Below, piece after piece: positions 35,705-45,208 of a stretch of DNA of 64,000 nucleotides. Position 1 is the stretch's first letter. The number at the start of each line of letters is the position of its first letter. Made by a program: the position numbers and the translations under genes. The stretch spans positions 124,001 to 188,000 of the forward strand of contig JAEPML010000001.1 of the NCBI GenBank assembly GCA_017643925.1, in the 5' to 3' direction. Under the pieces are notes generated by a model. That model saw only the letters and a list, made by a program, of their open reading frames with translations. It did not search any database and had not been told where the DNA came from. Source of the stretch: Roseibium sp. GTDB lineage: Bacteria > Pseudomonadota > Alphaproteobacteria > Rhizobiales > Stappiaceae.

Positions 35705-36631
35705 TCACTCATATTCGACTGAGACAACTTCCCGGATCTCGGGGCTGTCCAGATTGGCGAGATCAATGTAATGCGCCGGGATGTCGATATGGGGACTGAA
35801 GGCATCTCCCCGCATCGCCTTGACGAGGGTCTGTGTGCCCAGGTAGCCCATCTTGTAGGGTTGCTGAACCACGAGGCCGGAAATCTCTTTTGCCTTGAGG
35901 GCCTCCAGCAAGACCGGCGTGAAATCGAAACCGATATGCTGGACCCTGCCGGCAAGGCCCAATTGTTTGAGCGAGAGCAGCGCCCCGATGGTGGAAGATT
36001 CGTTCGGCGTGAAGATCGCATCGACCTTGAGACCATCTTGAAACAGGAGTGCCGTGTTTTCCCGGGCCTCACCGACCGTGGCGCCGATATAGTGTTCGGA
36101 GACCACTTCAATTCCGGTCTGCTTCAAGGCGTCCAGAAAGCCTTCCTCGCGATCGGTCGTCGAAATCACGCCGGCGCGCATTCTCAAGAGAGCTACGGTT
36201 CCACCCGCCTGGAGCCGTTTCGCCATCTCCCGTCCGGCCAGTTTTCCAGCTTTGAAATTGTTGGTTTGAACCACGCTGACGCGGTTTCCACCCATGTCCC
36301 GGTCCACATAGACGACCGGCGTGCCGCTGCGGGCAAGTGCGGGGACTGTCGCCGGAACATCATGCGAGTTGGGTGCCAGCACGATGCCCTTGCATCCTTC
36401 TTCCAGTGCCTTTTCGATTATGTATTGCTGACCCGCCTCGTTGGCCTCCGTGTTCGGAGCCCGGACATAAGTGTCCAGATCGTTCTCTCGCGCAGCGGTT
36501 TCCGCACCCCTGATCAGCTCCCGCCAGAAGAGATGTTCAGCGCCTGCCGGAATGATGCCGATACAAGTTGCCGCTGCAGGCAGAAGCGAGAAGGACAGGG
36601 CAAGAAAAACCGTGAGAATACGAAGATACAT
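35705..36631 (-). CDS. Periplasmic sugar-type binding protein (Peripl_BP_4), orphan
   Basis: The protein has 308 residues. The signal peptide LTVFLALSFSLLPAAATC leads into a ribose/LacI-type binding fold: GIIPAGAEHLFWRELIRGAE, IVLAPNSHDVPA, VVYVDRDMGG, AIFTPNESSTIGAL and VVQQPYKMGYLG. It likely binds a sugar or signal molecule in the periplasm. No permease or ATPase gene accompanies it, so it may work with a distant transporter or a chemoreceptor or histidine kinase. It is divergent from the GntR gene at 36908, with a long inverted repeat between them. Confidence 0.87.
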   Translation of the reverse strand: MYLRILTVFLALSFSLLPAAATCIGIIPAGAEHLFWRELIRGAETAARENDLDTYVRAPNTEANEAGQQYIIEKALEEGCKGIVLAPNSHDVPATVPALARSGTPVVYVDRDMGGNRVSVVQTNNFKAGKLAGREMAKRLQAGGTVALLRMRAGVISTTDREEGFLDALKQTGIEVVSEHYIGATVGEARENTALLFQDGLKVDAIFTPNESSTIGALLSLKQLGLAGRVQHIGFDFTPVLLEALKAKEISGLVVQQPYKMGYLGTQTLVKAMRGDAFSPHIDIPAHYIDLANLDSPEIREVVSVEYE

Positions 36632-36824
36632 CGGTCCGGCTTTCAGTTCTGGAGGCCGCAGGCAAGAGGTTGACGTTGAATTTCAATGGTTCCGGAAGGC
36701 AAATTATACCTCAGAATGCCGAATTCCGGTTAGCGATTAATGGTCAGTGGATGGGTATAAAACATATTAAAAACAATACCTTGCTGTCATCGCCCCTTGT
36801 GACGCTGCGAAAACTGCGTAAGGT

Positions 36825-36870
36825 CAGTACACGTGAGTACAACGTGTTGAGAAAAACAACATGTGTACTG
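36825..36870. promoter_or_regulatory. Inverted-repeat operator upstream of GntR gene
   Basis: CAGTACAC (36825-36832) and GTGTACTG (36863-36870) are perfect inverted arms, and between them GTGTTG and CAACAT add further dyad symmetry. GTAC-centred palindromes are typical of GntR/FadR operators. The site ends 37 bases before the GntR start, which fits autoregulation or control of the divergent binding-protein gene. Confidence 0.5.
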
Positions 36871-36907
36871 GCTTGCACGACGACCACCAACCGGCTAACC
36901 AGATTGC

Positions 36908-37525
36908 ATGAACGGATCTGAAATCTACAAACGGCTGATTGGCCTGATTGAAGAGCGGGTGCTCAAGCCCGGGGACCGCCTGCGTGAGGCGGACCTGGCG
37001 GAAGAATTCGGCGTGTCGCGCACTCCGATCCGCGAGGGGCTGAAACGGCTCGAGGCCCAGGGCCTTGCCGCGCATGAACCGAACCGGGGCATGGTGATCC
37101 CGACGCTCGACCCCAACCAGATCAACGAAGTCTATTTCATGCGCGAAGTTCTGGAGGGCACCGCCGCCGGTCTAGCCGCCAAACACGCTTCGCAGCCGGA
37201 AATCGAGATCCTTCAGGATCTGGTGGAAGCCGACCGCAAGCGCATTGCGGACAAGGACAGTCTGGTGCGCTCGAACCGCGAGTTCCACAGGCGCCTGTGT
37301 CTGGCGTCCCACAATCGTTATCTGGTCGACCAGATCGAGCATTTGCGCTTGTCGCTGATCCTGATGGCCGGCACCACGCTGGACACGCCCGAGCGCCGGG
37401 AAACGGCGGTCGAGGAACATGCGGCGATTGTCGAAGCGATTGCCAACGGCAATTGTGAAGAAGCGGAAGCCGCAGCCCGGCTGCACATCTTCCACGCCCA
37501 CAAGACGCGGTTGCAGCAGATCTGA
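36908..37525 (+). CDS. GntR-family regulator, FadR/FCD subgroup
   Basis: The protein has 205 residues. The winged-helix DNA-binding domain at the N-terminus has LKPGDRLREADLAEEFGVSR and TPIREGLKRLEAQGL. The FCD ligand domain follows, with the metal-type residues in HRRLCLASHNRYL and the closing HIFHAHKTR. Such regulators respond to carboxylic acids or metabolites. It is divergent from the orphan binding-protein gene and may control it. Its stop abuts the stop of the convergent MAPEG gene with no gap. Confidence 0.9.
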   Translation: MNGSEIYKRLIGLIEERVLKPGDRLREADLAEEFGVSRTPIREGLKRLEAQGLAAHEPNRGMVIPTLDPNQINEVYFMREVLEGTAAGLAAKHASQPEIEILQDLVEADRKRIADKDSLVRSNREFHRRLCLASHNRYLVDQIEHLRLSLILMAGTTLDTPERRETAVEEHAAIVEAIANGNCEEAEAAARLHIFHAHKTRLQQI

Positions 37526-37930
37526 TCAGGCCAGGAATAGTCCGTCGAGCGACAGGATCAGGTTTGCGATCGTCGCGATACCGATCACCGTGAAGGTGAG
37601 GATCATGCCCGCAACCCGCAGGTTGCCAAGTTCGGGCTCGTGGCTGAAGCCGTAGGCATGAAGAGAGCGTCCGGCCAGCAAGACTGTGCCAAGCCCGACA
37701 AGAAGCCAGGGTGCAGCTCCCATCAGCTCAAGCATCAGGATGAGAAGCAGAGCGATCGGGACATACTCGGCGCAATTGCTATGTGCTCGCACACGTCGCA
37801 GCAGCTTCTCGTTTCCCTGCTCACCCAGGCCGATGCGTTCAGAGCCGCGCGCGTTGATGACGCGCACCGTCAGGATCATGTAGAGCGCGGCCAGCAAGGC
37901 AGTGAAAAACGGAGTGACAACGATGCTCAT
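37526..37930 (-). CDS. MAPEG-family membrane protein
   Basis: The protein has 134 residues from the ATG at 37928-37930; a longer frame upstream lacks family features. Four hydrophobic segments are visible. The MAPEG signature is RVRAHSNCAEYVPIALLLI, with GRSLHAYGF and a terminal NLILSL. The family includes microsomal glutathione transferase relatives; bacterial members are mostly uncharacterised. No operon partner is seen. Confidence 0.85.
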   Translation of the reverse strand: MSIVVTPFFTALLAALYMILTVRVINARGSERIGLGEQGNEKLLRRVRAHSNCAEYVPIALLLILMLELMGAAPWLLVGLGTVLLAGRSLHAYGFSHEPELGNLRVAGMILTFTVIGIATIANLILSLDGLFLA

Positions 37931-38078
37931 GCGGTTCTCCCAGGGACCATTGGATCTTGAGGGTGGTCCCTGAGAGCTTAAGTCGGAGTGACCGCTTCGG
38001 CATACGCAAATATCGGCATGCCGGTTCAAGTTCATGTGCTTTGCTCATGAGGCAGGAAAATGGGCTTCAGGTAAACGC

Positions 38079-39473
38079 CTAGCACTCCACGATATTGACC
38101 GCGAGCCCTCCGAGGGACGTTTCCTTGTATTGCTCCATCATGTCCATTCCTGTCTGGCGCATGGTCTCGATGCAGCCGTCCAGCGGCACGAAATGCGAGC
38201 CGTCGCCGCGCAGTGCCAGCGAGGCAGCCGTAACCGCCTTGACCGCGCCCAGCGCGTTGCGCTCGATACAGGGCACCTGCACCAGGCCTGCAATCGGGTC
38301 GCAGGTCATGCCCAGGTGATGCTCGAGGGCGATTTCCGCCGCGTTTTCGATCTGCTCGTTGCTGCCGCCAAGCGCGGCACACAAACCGGCTGCGGCCATC
38401 GCGGAGGCCGAACCGACCTCGCCCTGGCAACCAACTTCGGCTCCGGAAATCGATGCATTGGCCTTGATGATGCCACCGACCGCCGCCGCGGTCAGAAGAA
38501 AGACACGAATGCCCGCCTGATCCGCACCGCGGCAATGGTCGAGATAATAGCGCGTGACAGCCGGAATGACGCCCGCAGCCCCGTTGGTTGGCGCGGTCAC
38601 GACGCGCCCGCCCGCCGCATTTTCTTCATTGACCGCCATGGCATAGACACCCAGCCAGTCAACAACATTGTGCTCGAACAGCGGATTGTTACGACCTTCC
38701 CGGATCAGCTGCTGATAGATGTCGGCGGCCCGGCGCTTGACCTTCAGGCCACCCGGAAGTGTGCCGGTCTGCTTGATGCCCCGGTTGATGCAGGCATCCA
38801 TGGCGGACCAGAGCCGGTCGATACCGTTCTCGACCTCTTCACGGCATTTGTCGACGCATTCGTTTTGAAGCTTCATCTCCGCAATCGAGAGCCCGGCAGC
38901 CTGTCCCATGTCCAGCATCTGTTTGGCTGAAGCAAAGGGGAACGGGACGTTTTGCGTCGCCAGTTCATTCACTGGCTCGTTGGTGGTCTTGGTCAGTTCT
39001 GCCTCGCTGACAACAAACCCTCCGCCGATCGAGTAATAGACAAAGGTGTCTATCAAGATGCCAGCCGGATCCAGCAGTTGGAACGTCATGCCATTGGCGT
39101 GAAGCGGCAGCGGTGGGCCGTAGTCAAAAATGACGTCCCGTTCCGGGTCGAAACTCAGTTCCGGCACCCCCGGGATTATCAGGGATTTGGTGGTGTTCAA
39201 TGCGTTCAGCATCGGCTCGACGCTGTCGGGATCAAGCGTGTCGGGCGTTGCGCCGAGCAGACCAAGGCAAACTGCCTTGTCGGTTGCATGGCCTTTGCCG
39301 GTAAAGGCGAGGGAACCATGCAAGGTGACCGTCAACCGGGTCGCCCTTGCTTCCGCGCCGGCCAGGCCGCGCACCCGTTCCAGGTATCGTGCGACAGCCA
39401 CCATCGGGCCGACGGTGTGAGAGCTGGAGGGCCCAATGCCGATTTTGAAGATATCAAAGACACTGATGAACAT
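38079..39473 (-). CDS. sdaA: L-serine ammonia-lyase (iron-sulfur, single-chain)
   Basis: The protein has 464 residues from the ATG at 39471-39473, beginning [20 protein letters not shown]. It deaminates L-serine to pyruvate. The beta-domain start with the GPSSSHT motif is followed by the alpha domain with [34 protein letters not shown] and [11 protein letters not shown]; the Cys residues in these segments coordinate the 4Fe-4S cluster. It is divergent from kynU. In combination with betaine demethylation enzymes it could drain glycine-derived serine to pyruvate. Confidence 0.94.
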   Translation of the reverse strand: MFISVFDIFKIGIGPSSSHTVGPMVAVARYLERVRGLAGAEARATRLTVTLHGSLAFTGKGHATDKAVCLGLLGATPDTLDPDSVEPMLNALNTTKSLIIPGVPELSFDPERDVIFDYGPPLPLHANGMTFQLLDPAGILIDTFVYYSIGGGFVVSEAELTKTTNEPVNELATQNVPFPFASAKQMLDMGQAAGLSIAEMKLQNECVDKCREEVENGIDRLWSAMDACINRGIKQTGTLPGGLKVKRRAADIYQQLIREGRNNPLFEHNVVDWLGVYAMAVNEENAAGGRVVTAPTNGAAGVIPAVTRYYLDHCRGADQAGIRVFLLTAAAVGGIIKANASISGAEVGCQGEVGSASAMAAAGLCAALGGSNEQIENAAEIALEHHLGMTCDPIAGLVQVPCIERNALGAVKAVTAASLALRGDGSHFVPLDGCIETMRQTGMDMMEQYKETSLGGLAVNIVEC

Positions 39474-39728
39474 GGGTCTCGACCAGGTGAAGTGTTGGAA
39501 AGGGTGTCGGACTGAATTCGTTGCGTGCGACCGGGACAAATTAGCAGTCCGATTTGAATGCTCCTGCGCGCAAGCGGGCAAATCTGTGCTGTTTGCGACA
39601 TTTCCGGAATGGGGATTTCAAAAGTCAATGGAAAGCAGAAGATATGACCGCAAGAATCTGTTGTTTGGAAAAGAGGTGTTTGTTAGCGTTCGCCCCTTCC
39701 CATACACGCTCCATTTGACGAGTTTCCG

Positions 39729-40949
39729 ATGAATTCCCAGCACCCCTCTGATCTGAATGATGTTTTGAAGTCGAAGAAGGATGCGTTTCAAATCCCGGAC
39801 GGCGTGATTTACCTGGACGGCAATTCGCTCGGCGTCCTGCCGAAACATGTCCCGGATCGTTTGCAGGAGGTCGTTAGGAGCGAATGGGGCACCAGCCTTA
39901 TCCGCGCCTGGAACACGCACAGCTGGATCGACCTGCCGGGTCGCACCGGAGACCGCATCGGCAAGTTGATCGGTGCGCCCGCCGGAACCGTGGTCGCCTG
40001 TGACAGCACGTCGGTCAACGTGTTCAAGGTTCTGTCTGCTGCCTTGTCACTGCGTCCCGATCGCAAGGTAATCCTGTCCGACGCGGGCAACTTCCCGACG
40101 GATCTTTATGTTGCCTCGGGTCTGAAGGAGCTGCTGGCAAAGGGGCATGAGCTGCGGGTCGTGGCGCCTGAAGACGTCAGGTCTGCAATCACCCCGGATG
40201 TGGCAGTTCTCATGCTGACGCAGGTCGACTACCGCACCGGGCGCGTTCATGACATGGCAGACCTGACAGAACTGGCGCATGAAGCGGGCGCTTTGGCAAT
40301 TTGGGACCTCGCCCATTCAGCCGGGGCCATTCCCGTGGACCTCCAGGGTGCAAAGGCCGATTTTGCCGTCGGCTGCGGCTACAAGTATCTCAATGGCGGG
40401 CCGGGAGCTCCGGCTTTCCTCTACGTGGCGCCGGACCATCAGGACAAGGTCGCCTCGCCGTTGACCGGATGGATGGGCCACGAGGCACCGTTTGCGTTCG
40501 ATCTGGACTATCGGCCAGTCACGGGCATCAACCGGATGACCGTCGGCACGCCGCCAATCCTGTCCTTGTCCAGCCTCCATGCAGCGCTTGACGTCTTTGA
40601 GGATGTCGACATGAACGACATCCGGGCCAAGTCCATTTCCTTGAGTGAATTGTTCATATCGGAAGTTGAGGCAAAGTGCCCGCAGCTTCAGCTGGCAAGC
40701 CCGCGCGATCCGCATCAGCGCGGCAGTCAGGTGTCCTTCAGCTTTACCGAAGGCTATGCGGTCATGCAGGCATTGATTGCCAGAGGCGTTATCGGGGATT
40801 TCAGGGCGCCCGATATCATGCGGTTCGGCTTCACGCCGCTTTACCTGTCACATCAGGATATTGTCGATGCGGTCGAGATCCTCGCGGACATCCTGGAAAC
40901 CCGCTCTTGGGACACGCCTGCATTCAAGACCAGGGCCAAGGTCACATAG
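39729..40949 (+). CDS. kynU: Kynureninase
   Basis: The protein has 406 residues and is a PLP enzyme that cleaves kynurenine to anthranilate and alanine. Landmarks are YLDGNSLGVLPK near the N-terminus, WGTSLIRAWNTHSWIDLP, DSTSVNVFK for PLP phosphate, WDLAHSAGA with the PLP-ring Asp, and GCGYKYLNGGPGAP with the Schiff-base Lys. No other kyn genes are adjacent. Its 3' end overlaps the end of the convergent GGDEF/EAL gene by eight bases. Confidence 0.94.
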   Translation: MNSQHPSDLNDVLKSKKDAFQIPDGVIYLDGNSLGVLPKHVPDRLQEVVRSEWGTSLIRAWNTHSWIDLPGRTGDRIGKLIGAPAGTVVACDSTSVNVFKVLSAALSLRPDRKVILSDAGNFPTDLYVASGLKELLAKGHELRVVAPEDVRSAITPDVAVLMLTQVDYRTGRVHDMADLTELAHEAGALAIWDLAHSAGAIPVDLQGAKADFAVGCGYKYLNGGPGAPAFLYVAPDHQDKVASPLTGWMGHEAPFAFDLDYRPVTGINRMTVGTPPILSLSSLHAALDVFEDVDMNDIRAKSISLSELFISEVEAKCPQLQLASPRDPHQRGSQVSFSFTEGYAVMQALIARGVIGDFRAPDIMRFGFTPLYLSHQDIVDAVEILADILETRSWDTPAFKTRAKVT

Positions 40950-43047
40950 CCGCGATTTCCATCTGCGTCTGCAACATGGATACCAACCTGTCCTCCGGGA
41001 CAGGCCTGGAATAGAGGAAACCCTGATACCTGTTGCAGTCGTTCCTGTTCAGCCACATGCGCTGTTCGACAGTTTCGACGCCCTCTGCCACGACCTCGGC
41101 ACCGAGCGCGTTTGCCAGGGACAGGATCAGCTTGACGATGGCGCCACCTGACGCGATGTCCTCCATGAACATCCGGTCGATCTTGATGCCGTCAATCGGG
41201 TAGTTATGCAGGTAAGCCAAGTTGGAATAGCCGGTGCCGAAATCGTCGATGACGATCTGGTAGCCGATCTTCTTCAGCGTGGACAACGTTTCGAAGGCGT
41301 CCGGAATATCGCCCAGAAGAACGCTTTCGGTGAGTTCGAGCGAGATCATGGACGTGTCAATTGCAGTCTCAAGCGGAAGAACCTGCATTCTGGAAACGAA
41401 GAGGGCATCGGAAAGTTGCCTGGGCGATACGTTCAATGACAAGGGGATAGATAATCCCTGTTTCTTCAGCCGGGTCTGCATACGCGCAACGTCCCTGCAC
41501 ACCCAGTCACCGATATCGTTGATGAGCCCTGTTTCCTCGGCAATCGGAATGAACTCGTTGGGCCCGATGAGACCCTTTTCCGGATGTTCCCACCTGATCA
41601 GGGCTTCCGCGGAAACGACCCGGTCGGAACGGGTGCAAGTGATGGGTTGATAGTGAAGGACGAACTGCTTGCCGCGAATTGCGCGCTCGAGTTCCTTCTT
41701 GAGTGCCAGGTGCTCGTCCCGTAGCCGCCGCATGCTTTCACGGAACCTGACGCACTTCTTCTTGGGGCTGGTTTTTGCCTGATAAAGCGCAAGGTCCGCA
41801 TGGCGCATCAGCTGGTCAATGTTGGCGCCGTCATCAGGATAGTGCGCATACCCGATGCTCAGACCTACATGTCGAGGTTTCCCTTCGATGATCTGGTGCC
41901 GTTCAAAGGCTGTCAGCAGCGCGCGTCCGAACCAGTCCGCATAATGATTGTTCGGTTTTTCAAGATGGCAGATCAGGAATTCGTCACCGCCCAGGCGCGC
42001 GACGATGTCATCGGGCCCGACCAGCTTCATGAGCTTGGTGGCAACCAGCTGCAGCAGTGCATCGCCGGCCGCGTGGCCCATGGAATCGTTCACCATCTTG
42101 AAGTCGTCCAGATCCACCAGATAAAGCGTCGCGGTCAGGTCTTTTTCCAGTGCATTCTGCATGACCTGGCTGAGCCGTTCTTTCAGGTAGGTCCGGTTTG
42201 AAAGGCCCGTCAAAGTGTCGTGGCTGGCAAGATATTGGGCACGTTCCTTGGTCTCGTGCAGTTCGGTGACGTCGATCTCGCTGACCAGATAGGCGGGCTG
42301 ACCCGTAACCGCGTCGTTACAGGCGCGTATGGTCAGTTCGTGCCAGCGTGCCCCGTCCTTGGTCAGGATGTTGGCGACACGGCGCGAGGTGCGTTCATCT
42401 TCCACCTGCCGCAGAAGCTCGCGCGCTTCAACCGGATTGACGAACTGTTCTTCGAAGTTTGTTTCCTTCGAAACCCTTGCGCCGCGTGAGGCCGTGTTCC
42501 TGTAGAGGGCTTTGCCGTCTCTCGAGAACAGTGAGATCATCACGGTTGTGTGCATCAGGGCTTCGACACTGCGGAGCGTGTCCGGTTCCTGTTCCTGGTG
42601 GTCGCGGCCTTCGCACAAGAGGGCCATTCGCCCATCAAGCAGGCGAATGCCGCTCATGACCAGCTGGAGAACACGCGCCTTGCCCTTGGGATAGAGCGTC
42701 CAGATTTCCTTGAAGCTTGCGTCTTCGTTCTGGCCGAAATCCGTCTGGTACTGCCGCAGGCGCTGTTCCACGGAATGGGACATGTCCGCACCCATGTCGC
42801 GTGATTGCAGTTCCTCAAGCGTTTCAGAGTCGGTGATTTCTAGGGCCTTGCGATTGGCCCACAGAACCCGCTTGTAGTCGATGTCGAAAATCCAGAGACC
42901 AGTGTCCTGCCGGTCGTAGATTGTCGCAATCAGATCGTGGTCTACCTTGCCATCCGCGATTTTGAAGGGCCGGGCGGTTTCCTCGCAGCCTGGTTTTCTA
43001 TCGTCATCGCGTCGATTTCTGGCGTCAGGCAGCTGATTTCTCCGCAT
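40942..43047 (-). CDS. PAS-PAS-GGDEF-EAL cyclic-di-GMP protein
   Basis: The protein has 701 residues. Two PAS-like sensor regions occupy about 38-150 and 160-265. The GGDEF domain follows, with intact motif RLGGDEF near residues 352-357. The EAL domain follows with SAEALIRWEHP, ELTES, DDFGTGYSNL and EGVETVEQ, all catalytic landmarks. Both activities may be present. The RxxD inhibitory site that normally sits five residues before GGDEF reads GPDD here, so product feedback may be lost. No transmembrane segment is visible. The start has only a weak ribosome site, so the first residues are uncertain. Confidence 0.9.
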   Translation of the reverse strand: MRRNQLPDARNRRDDDRKPGCEETARPFKIADGKVDHDLIATIYDRQDTGLWIFDIDYKRVLWANRKALEITDSETLEELQSRDMGADMSHSVEQRLRQYQTDFGQNEDASFKEIWTLYPKGKARVLQLVMSGIRLLDGRMALLCEGRDHQEQEPDTLRSVEALMHTTVMISLFSRDGKALYRNTASRGARVSKETNFEEQFVNPVEARELLRQVEDERTSRRVANILTKDGARWHELTIRACNDAVTGQPAYLVSEIDVTELHETKERAQYLASHDTLTGLSNRTYLKERLSQVMQNALEKDLTATLYLVDLDDFKMVNDSMGHAAGDALLQLVATKLMKLVGPDDIVARLGGDEFLICHLEKPNNHYADWFGRALLTAFERHQIIEGKPRHVGLSIGYAHYPDDGANIDQLMRHADLALYQAKTSPKKKCVRFRESMRRLRDEHLALKKELERAIRGKQFVLHYQPITCTRSDRVVSAEALIRWEHPEKGLIGPNEFIPIAEETGLINDIGDWVCRDVARMQTRLKKQGLSIPLSLNVSPRQLSDALFVSRMQVLPLETAIDTSMISLELTESVLLGDIPDAFETLSTLKKIGYQIVIDDFGTGYSNLAYLHNYPIDGIKIDRMFMEDIASGGAIVKLILSLANALGAEVVAEGVETVEQRMWLNRNDCNRYQGFLYSRPVPEDRLVSMLQTQMEIAAM

Positions 43048-43728
43048 GCAAGTTTTACTTGTATTTTTTTGCCGTTCTATTCGGCGCTTCTTCTATTCAG
43101 ATATCCATGGCTAAATTGCCTTCTTGCCAATTTTATGTTGCGGCAAGAACTCAATCAATTCCCACCATGGAAAACCGTAGGATAACTTAACAAATTTCAC
43201 CTGCATTTAATCAATGTTACTTTTTCCAATTTGCTAGAACTAAATTCATTTCAAACAGAACGGCGTTTGTTTTTTCCAGGAATTAAATTCTTGTAACGAT
43301 CAGTGCCTTGGTTTGAACATGATGCCTACCTAGTCAGCCTCTGCTTCGAGGCGGGACTGGACTCTCCAACAAGCAAAAGGCTACTGCTAATTGGTATGAA
43401 GCCAGATGGTCGTGGTGTTTTGGTGCGCGTCGCTGGCGCCGAACGGCGAAGAATTGTCGCTGATTTGTCAGGAGAAGAGCTATTCTTCCCGGTGTAACGC
43501 TTGGTACTGGAACGTTCGTTTCGCCAACGAGTAAAACGCGGAATATCTTGCCCTAATTTTGGTGGGGATTGGACATTATGAGTTGATTGCGCTGCCAATG
43601 AAGTTAGAAGAGCAAAACGCCGCAGCCGGACGGGCCGCCTCGCGCCTGTTCCGCCGAACAAAAAAACAAGGCAAATGCGGCCAAGAAAGACAAAAGAATG
43701 ACCGCTTGGGGGGCGGCGAGGAGCGTGG
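43048..43728. other. Long AT-richer intergenic region between GGDEF/EAL and liv operon
   Basis: This 681-base gap is the longest in the window and is visibly AT-richer at 43048-43300. It must contain divergent promoters. A 64-codon frame at 43303-43497 (GTG start) has no clear ribosome site or family match and is not called. I find no terminator hairpin or known RNA family in it. Confidence 0.45.
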
Positions 43729-44499
43729 ATGCTAGAGCTTGATCAGCTCGTTATGGATTTTAGCGGGTTCAAGGCGGTCAATGGCTGCTCTTTCCGTGTC
43801 GACGAAGGCAGTATCACCGGACTGATTGGGCCAAATGGGGCGGGTAAAACCACTCTCTTCAACCTGATCGCGGGAGCCCTGCAACCGACAAGCGGCAGGA
43901 TCCGGTTCCTGGGCGAAGACGTCACAAGTCTTGCCAGTCACCAGTTGTTCCACAAGGGGCTCGTGCGTACGTTTCAGATACCGCACGAATTCCACCGGCT
44001 GACTGCGCTTGAAAACCTGATGATGGTTCCACCATCCCAGCCGGGTGAAAGCCTGATGTCCAACTGGTTTTCCTGGTCCAGGGTCAAGGCTGCGGAAAGC
44101 GACGTCGAGAGCAAGGCTTACGAAACCCTGGAATTCCTGGAGCTGACCCATGTAGCGCATGAGCGCGCGGGCAACCTCTCCGGCGGCCAGAAAAAGCTGC
44201 TTGAGCTTGGCCGTACGATGATGACGGATGCCAAGCTGGTCCTCCTGGATGAACCGGCGGCCGGCGTGAACCGAACCTTGCTCCGAAAACTTGAGACCAA
44301 GATCGAGATCCTGAACAAGGAACGCGGCTATACCTTCATCCTGATCGAACACGACATGGAAATGATCGAGAAACTCTGTGACCCGGTGGTCTGCATGGCC
44401 GAGGGGCGGGTTCTGGTCGAGGGCGATTTTCAGACGGTTCGTTCCAATCCCCAGGTCCTGGAAGCCTATTTGGGCGAGACCACGGGAGATGCCGCATGA
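43729..44499 (+). CDS. livG: Branched-chain amino-acid ABC transporter ATPase LivG-type
   Basis: The protein has 256 residues. Walker A GPNGAGKTT is near residue 36, the LivG-specific insertion includes LVRTFQIPHEF, the signature is LSGGQKKLLELGR, and Walker B is LVLLDEPAAGV. GAGGAG lies five bases before the ATG. It is first in a five-gene operon; its stop overlaps the next start by four bases. Confidence 0.93.
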   Translation: MLELDQLVMDFSGFKAVNGCSFRVDEGSITGLIGPNGAGKTTLFNLIAGALQPTSGRIRFLGEDVTSLASHQLFHKGLVRTFQIPHEFHRLTALENLMMVPPSQPGESLMSNWFSWSRVKAAESDVESKAYETLEFLELTHVAHERAGNLSGGQKKLLELGRTMMTDAKLVLLDEPAAGVNRTLLRKLETKIEILNKERGYTFILIEHDMEMIEKLCDPVVCMAEGRVLVEGDFQTVRSNPQVLEAYLGETTGDAA

Positions 44500-45203
44500 G
44501 CCCGCTTCTCTCGATGGAAAATCTCACCGGGGGCTATGGCGACGCGGACATCCTTCTGAATGTTGACCTCCATGTGGACCAGGACGAGATCGTTGTCATC
44601 GTCGGTCCGAACGGCGCCGGAAAATCCACGGCCATGAAATCCGTTTTCGGACTTCTGACCATCCGAGGTGGCAAGATGCTGTTTGATGGTGACGACATCA
44701 CCGGTTGGGCACCGAACCGCATTGTTCAGCGCGGCATCTGTTATGTCCCGCAGGTCGACAACATCTTCCGCGAAATGTCCATTCACGAGAACCTGGAGAT
44801 GGGCGGTTTCCTGAAAAAGGGCGACCTAACGGCTGCCTATGACCGTGTCTACGAACTGTTTCCGGATCTGAAGGAACGCCGCAAGACCATGGCTGGCAGC
44901 CTGTCCGGCGGTCAGCGCCAGATGGTGGCCATGGGGCGCGCCCTGATGCTGGATCCGAAGTTGCTGCTTCTGGACGAACCGACCGCGGGCCTGTCTCCCA
45001 AATACATGGAACAGATCTTCCAGATCTGCCGGGATGTCCGGGATACAGGGGTCGCCATTCTGCTTGTGGAGCAACATGCAAAGCAGGCCCTTGCATTTGC
45101 CGACCGGGGTTACGTCCTGGCCGCCGGCAAAAACCGTCACGAAGGCACGGGCGCCGAGCTCCTGGCCGACCGTGAAGTCGCCGAAATGTTCCTGGGAGGC
45201 TGA
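44496..45203 (+). CDS. livF: Branched-chain amino-acid ABC transporter ATPase LivF-type
   Basis: The protein has 235 residues. Walker A is GPNGAGKSTA, the signature is LSGGQRQMVAMGRAL and Walker B is LLLLDEPTAGLSP. YVPQVDNIFREMSI is typical of LivF. It starts with ATGA overlapping the livG stop and is followed five bases after its stop by the GTG of the first permease gene. Confidence 0.93.
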   Translation: MSPLLSMENLTGGYGDADILLNVDLHVDQDEIVVIVGPNGAGKSTAMKSVFGLLTIRGGKMLFDGDDITGWAPNRIVQRGICYVPQVDNIFREMSIHENLEMGGFLKKGDLTAAYDRVYELFPDLKERRKTMAGSLSGGQRQMVAMGRALMLDPKLLLLDEPTAGLSPKYMEQIFQICRDVRDTGVAILLVEQHAKQALAFADRGYVLAAGKNRHEGTGAELLADREVAEMFLGG

Positions 45204-45208
45204 CGGTC

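Noticed and set aside
43303-43497. 64-codon frame in the gap before the liv operon
   Set aside because: GTG start without ribosome site, no recognised family, and the opposite strand is also open; not enough support.
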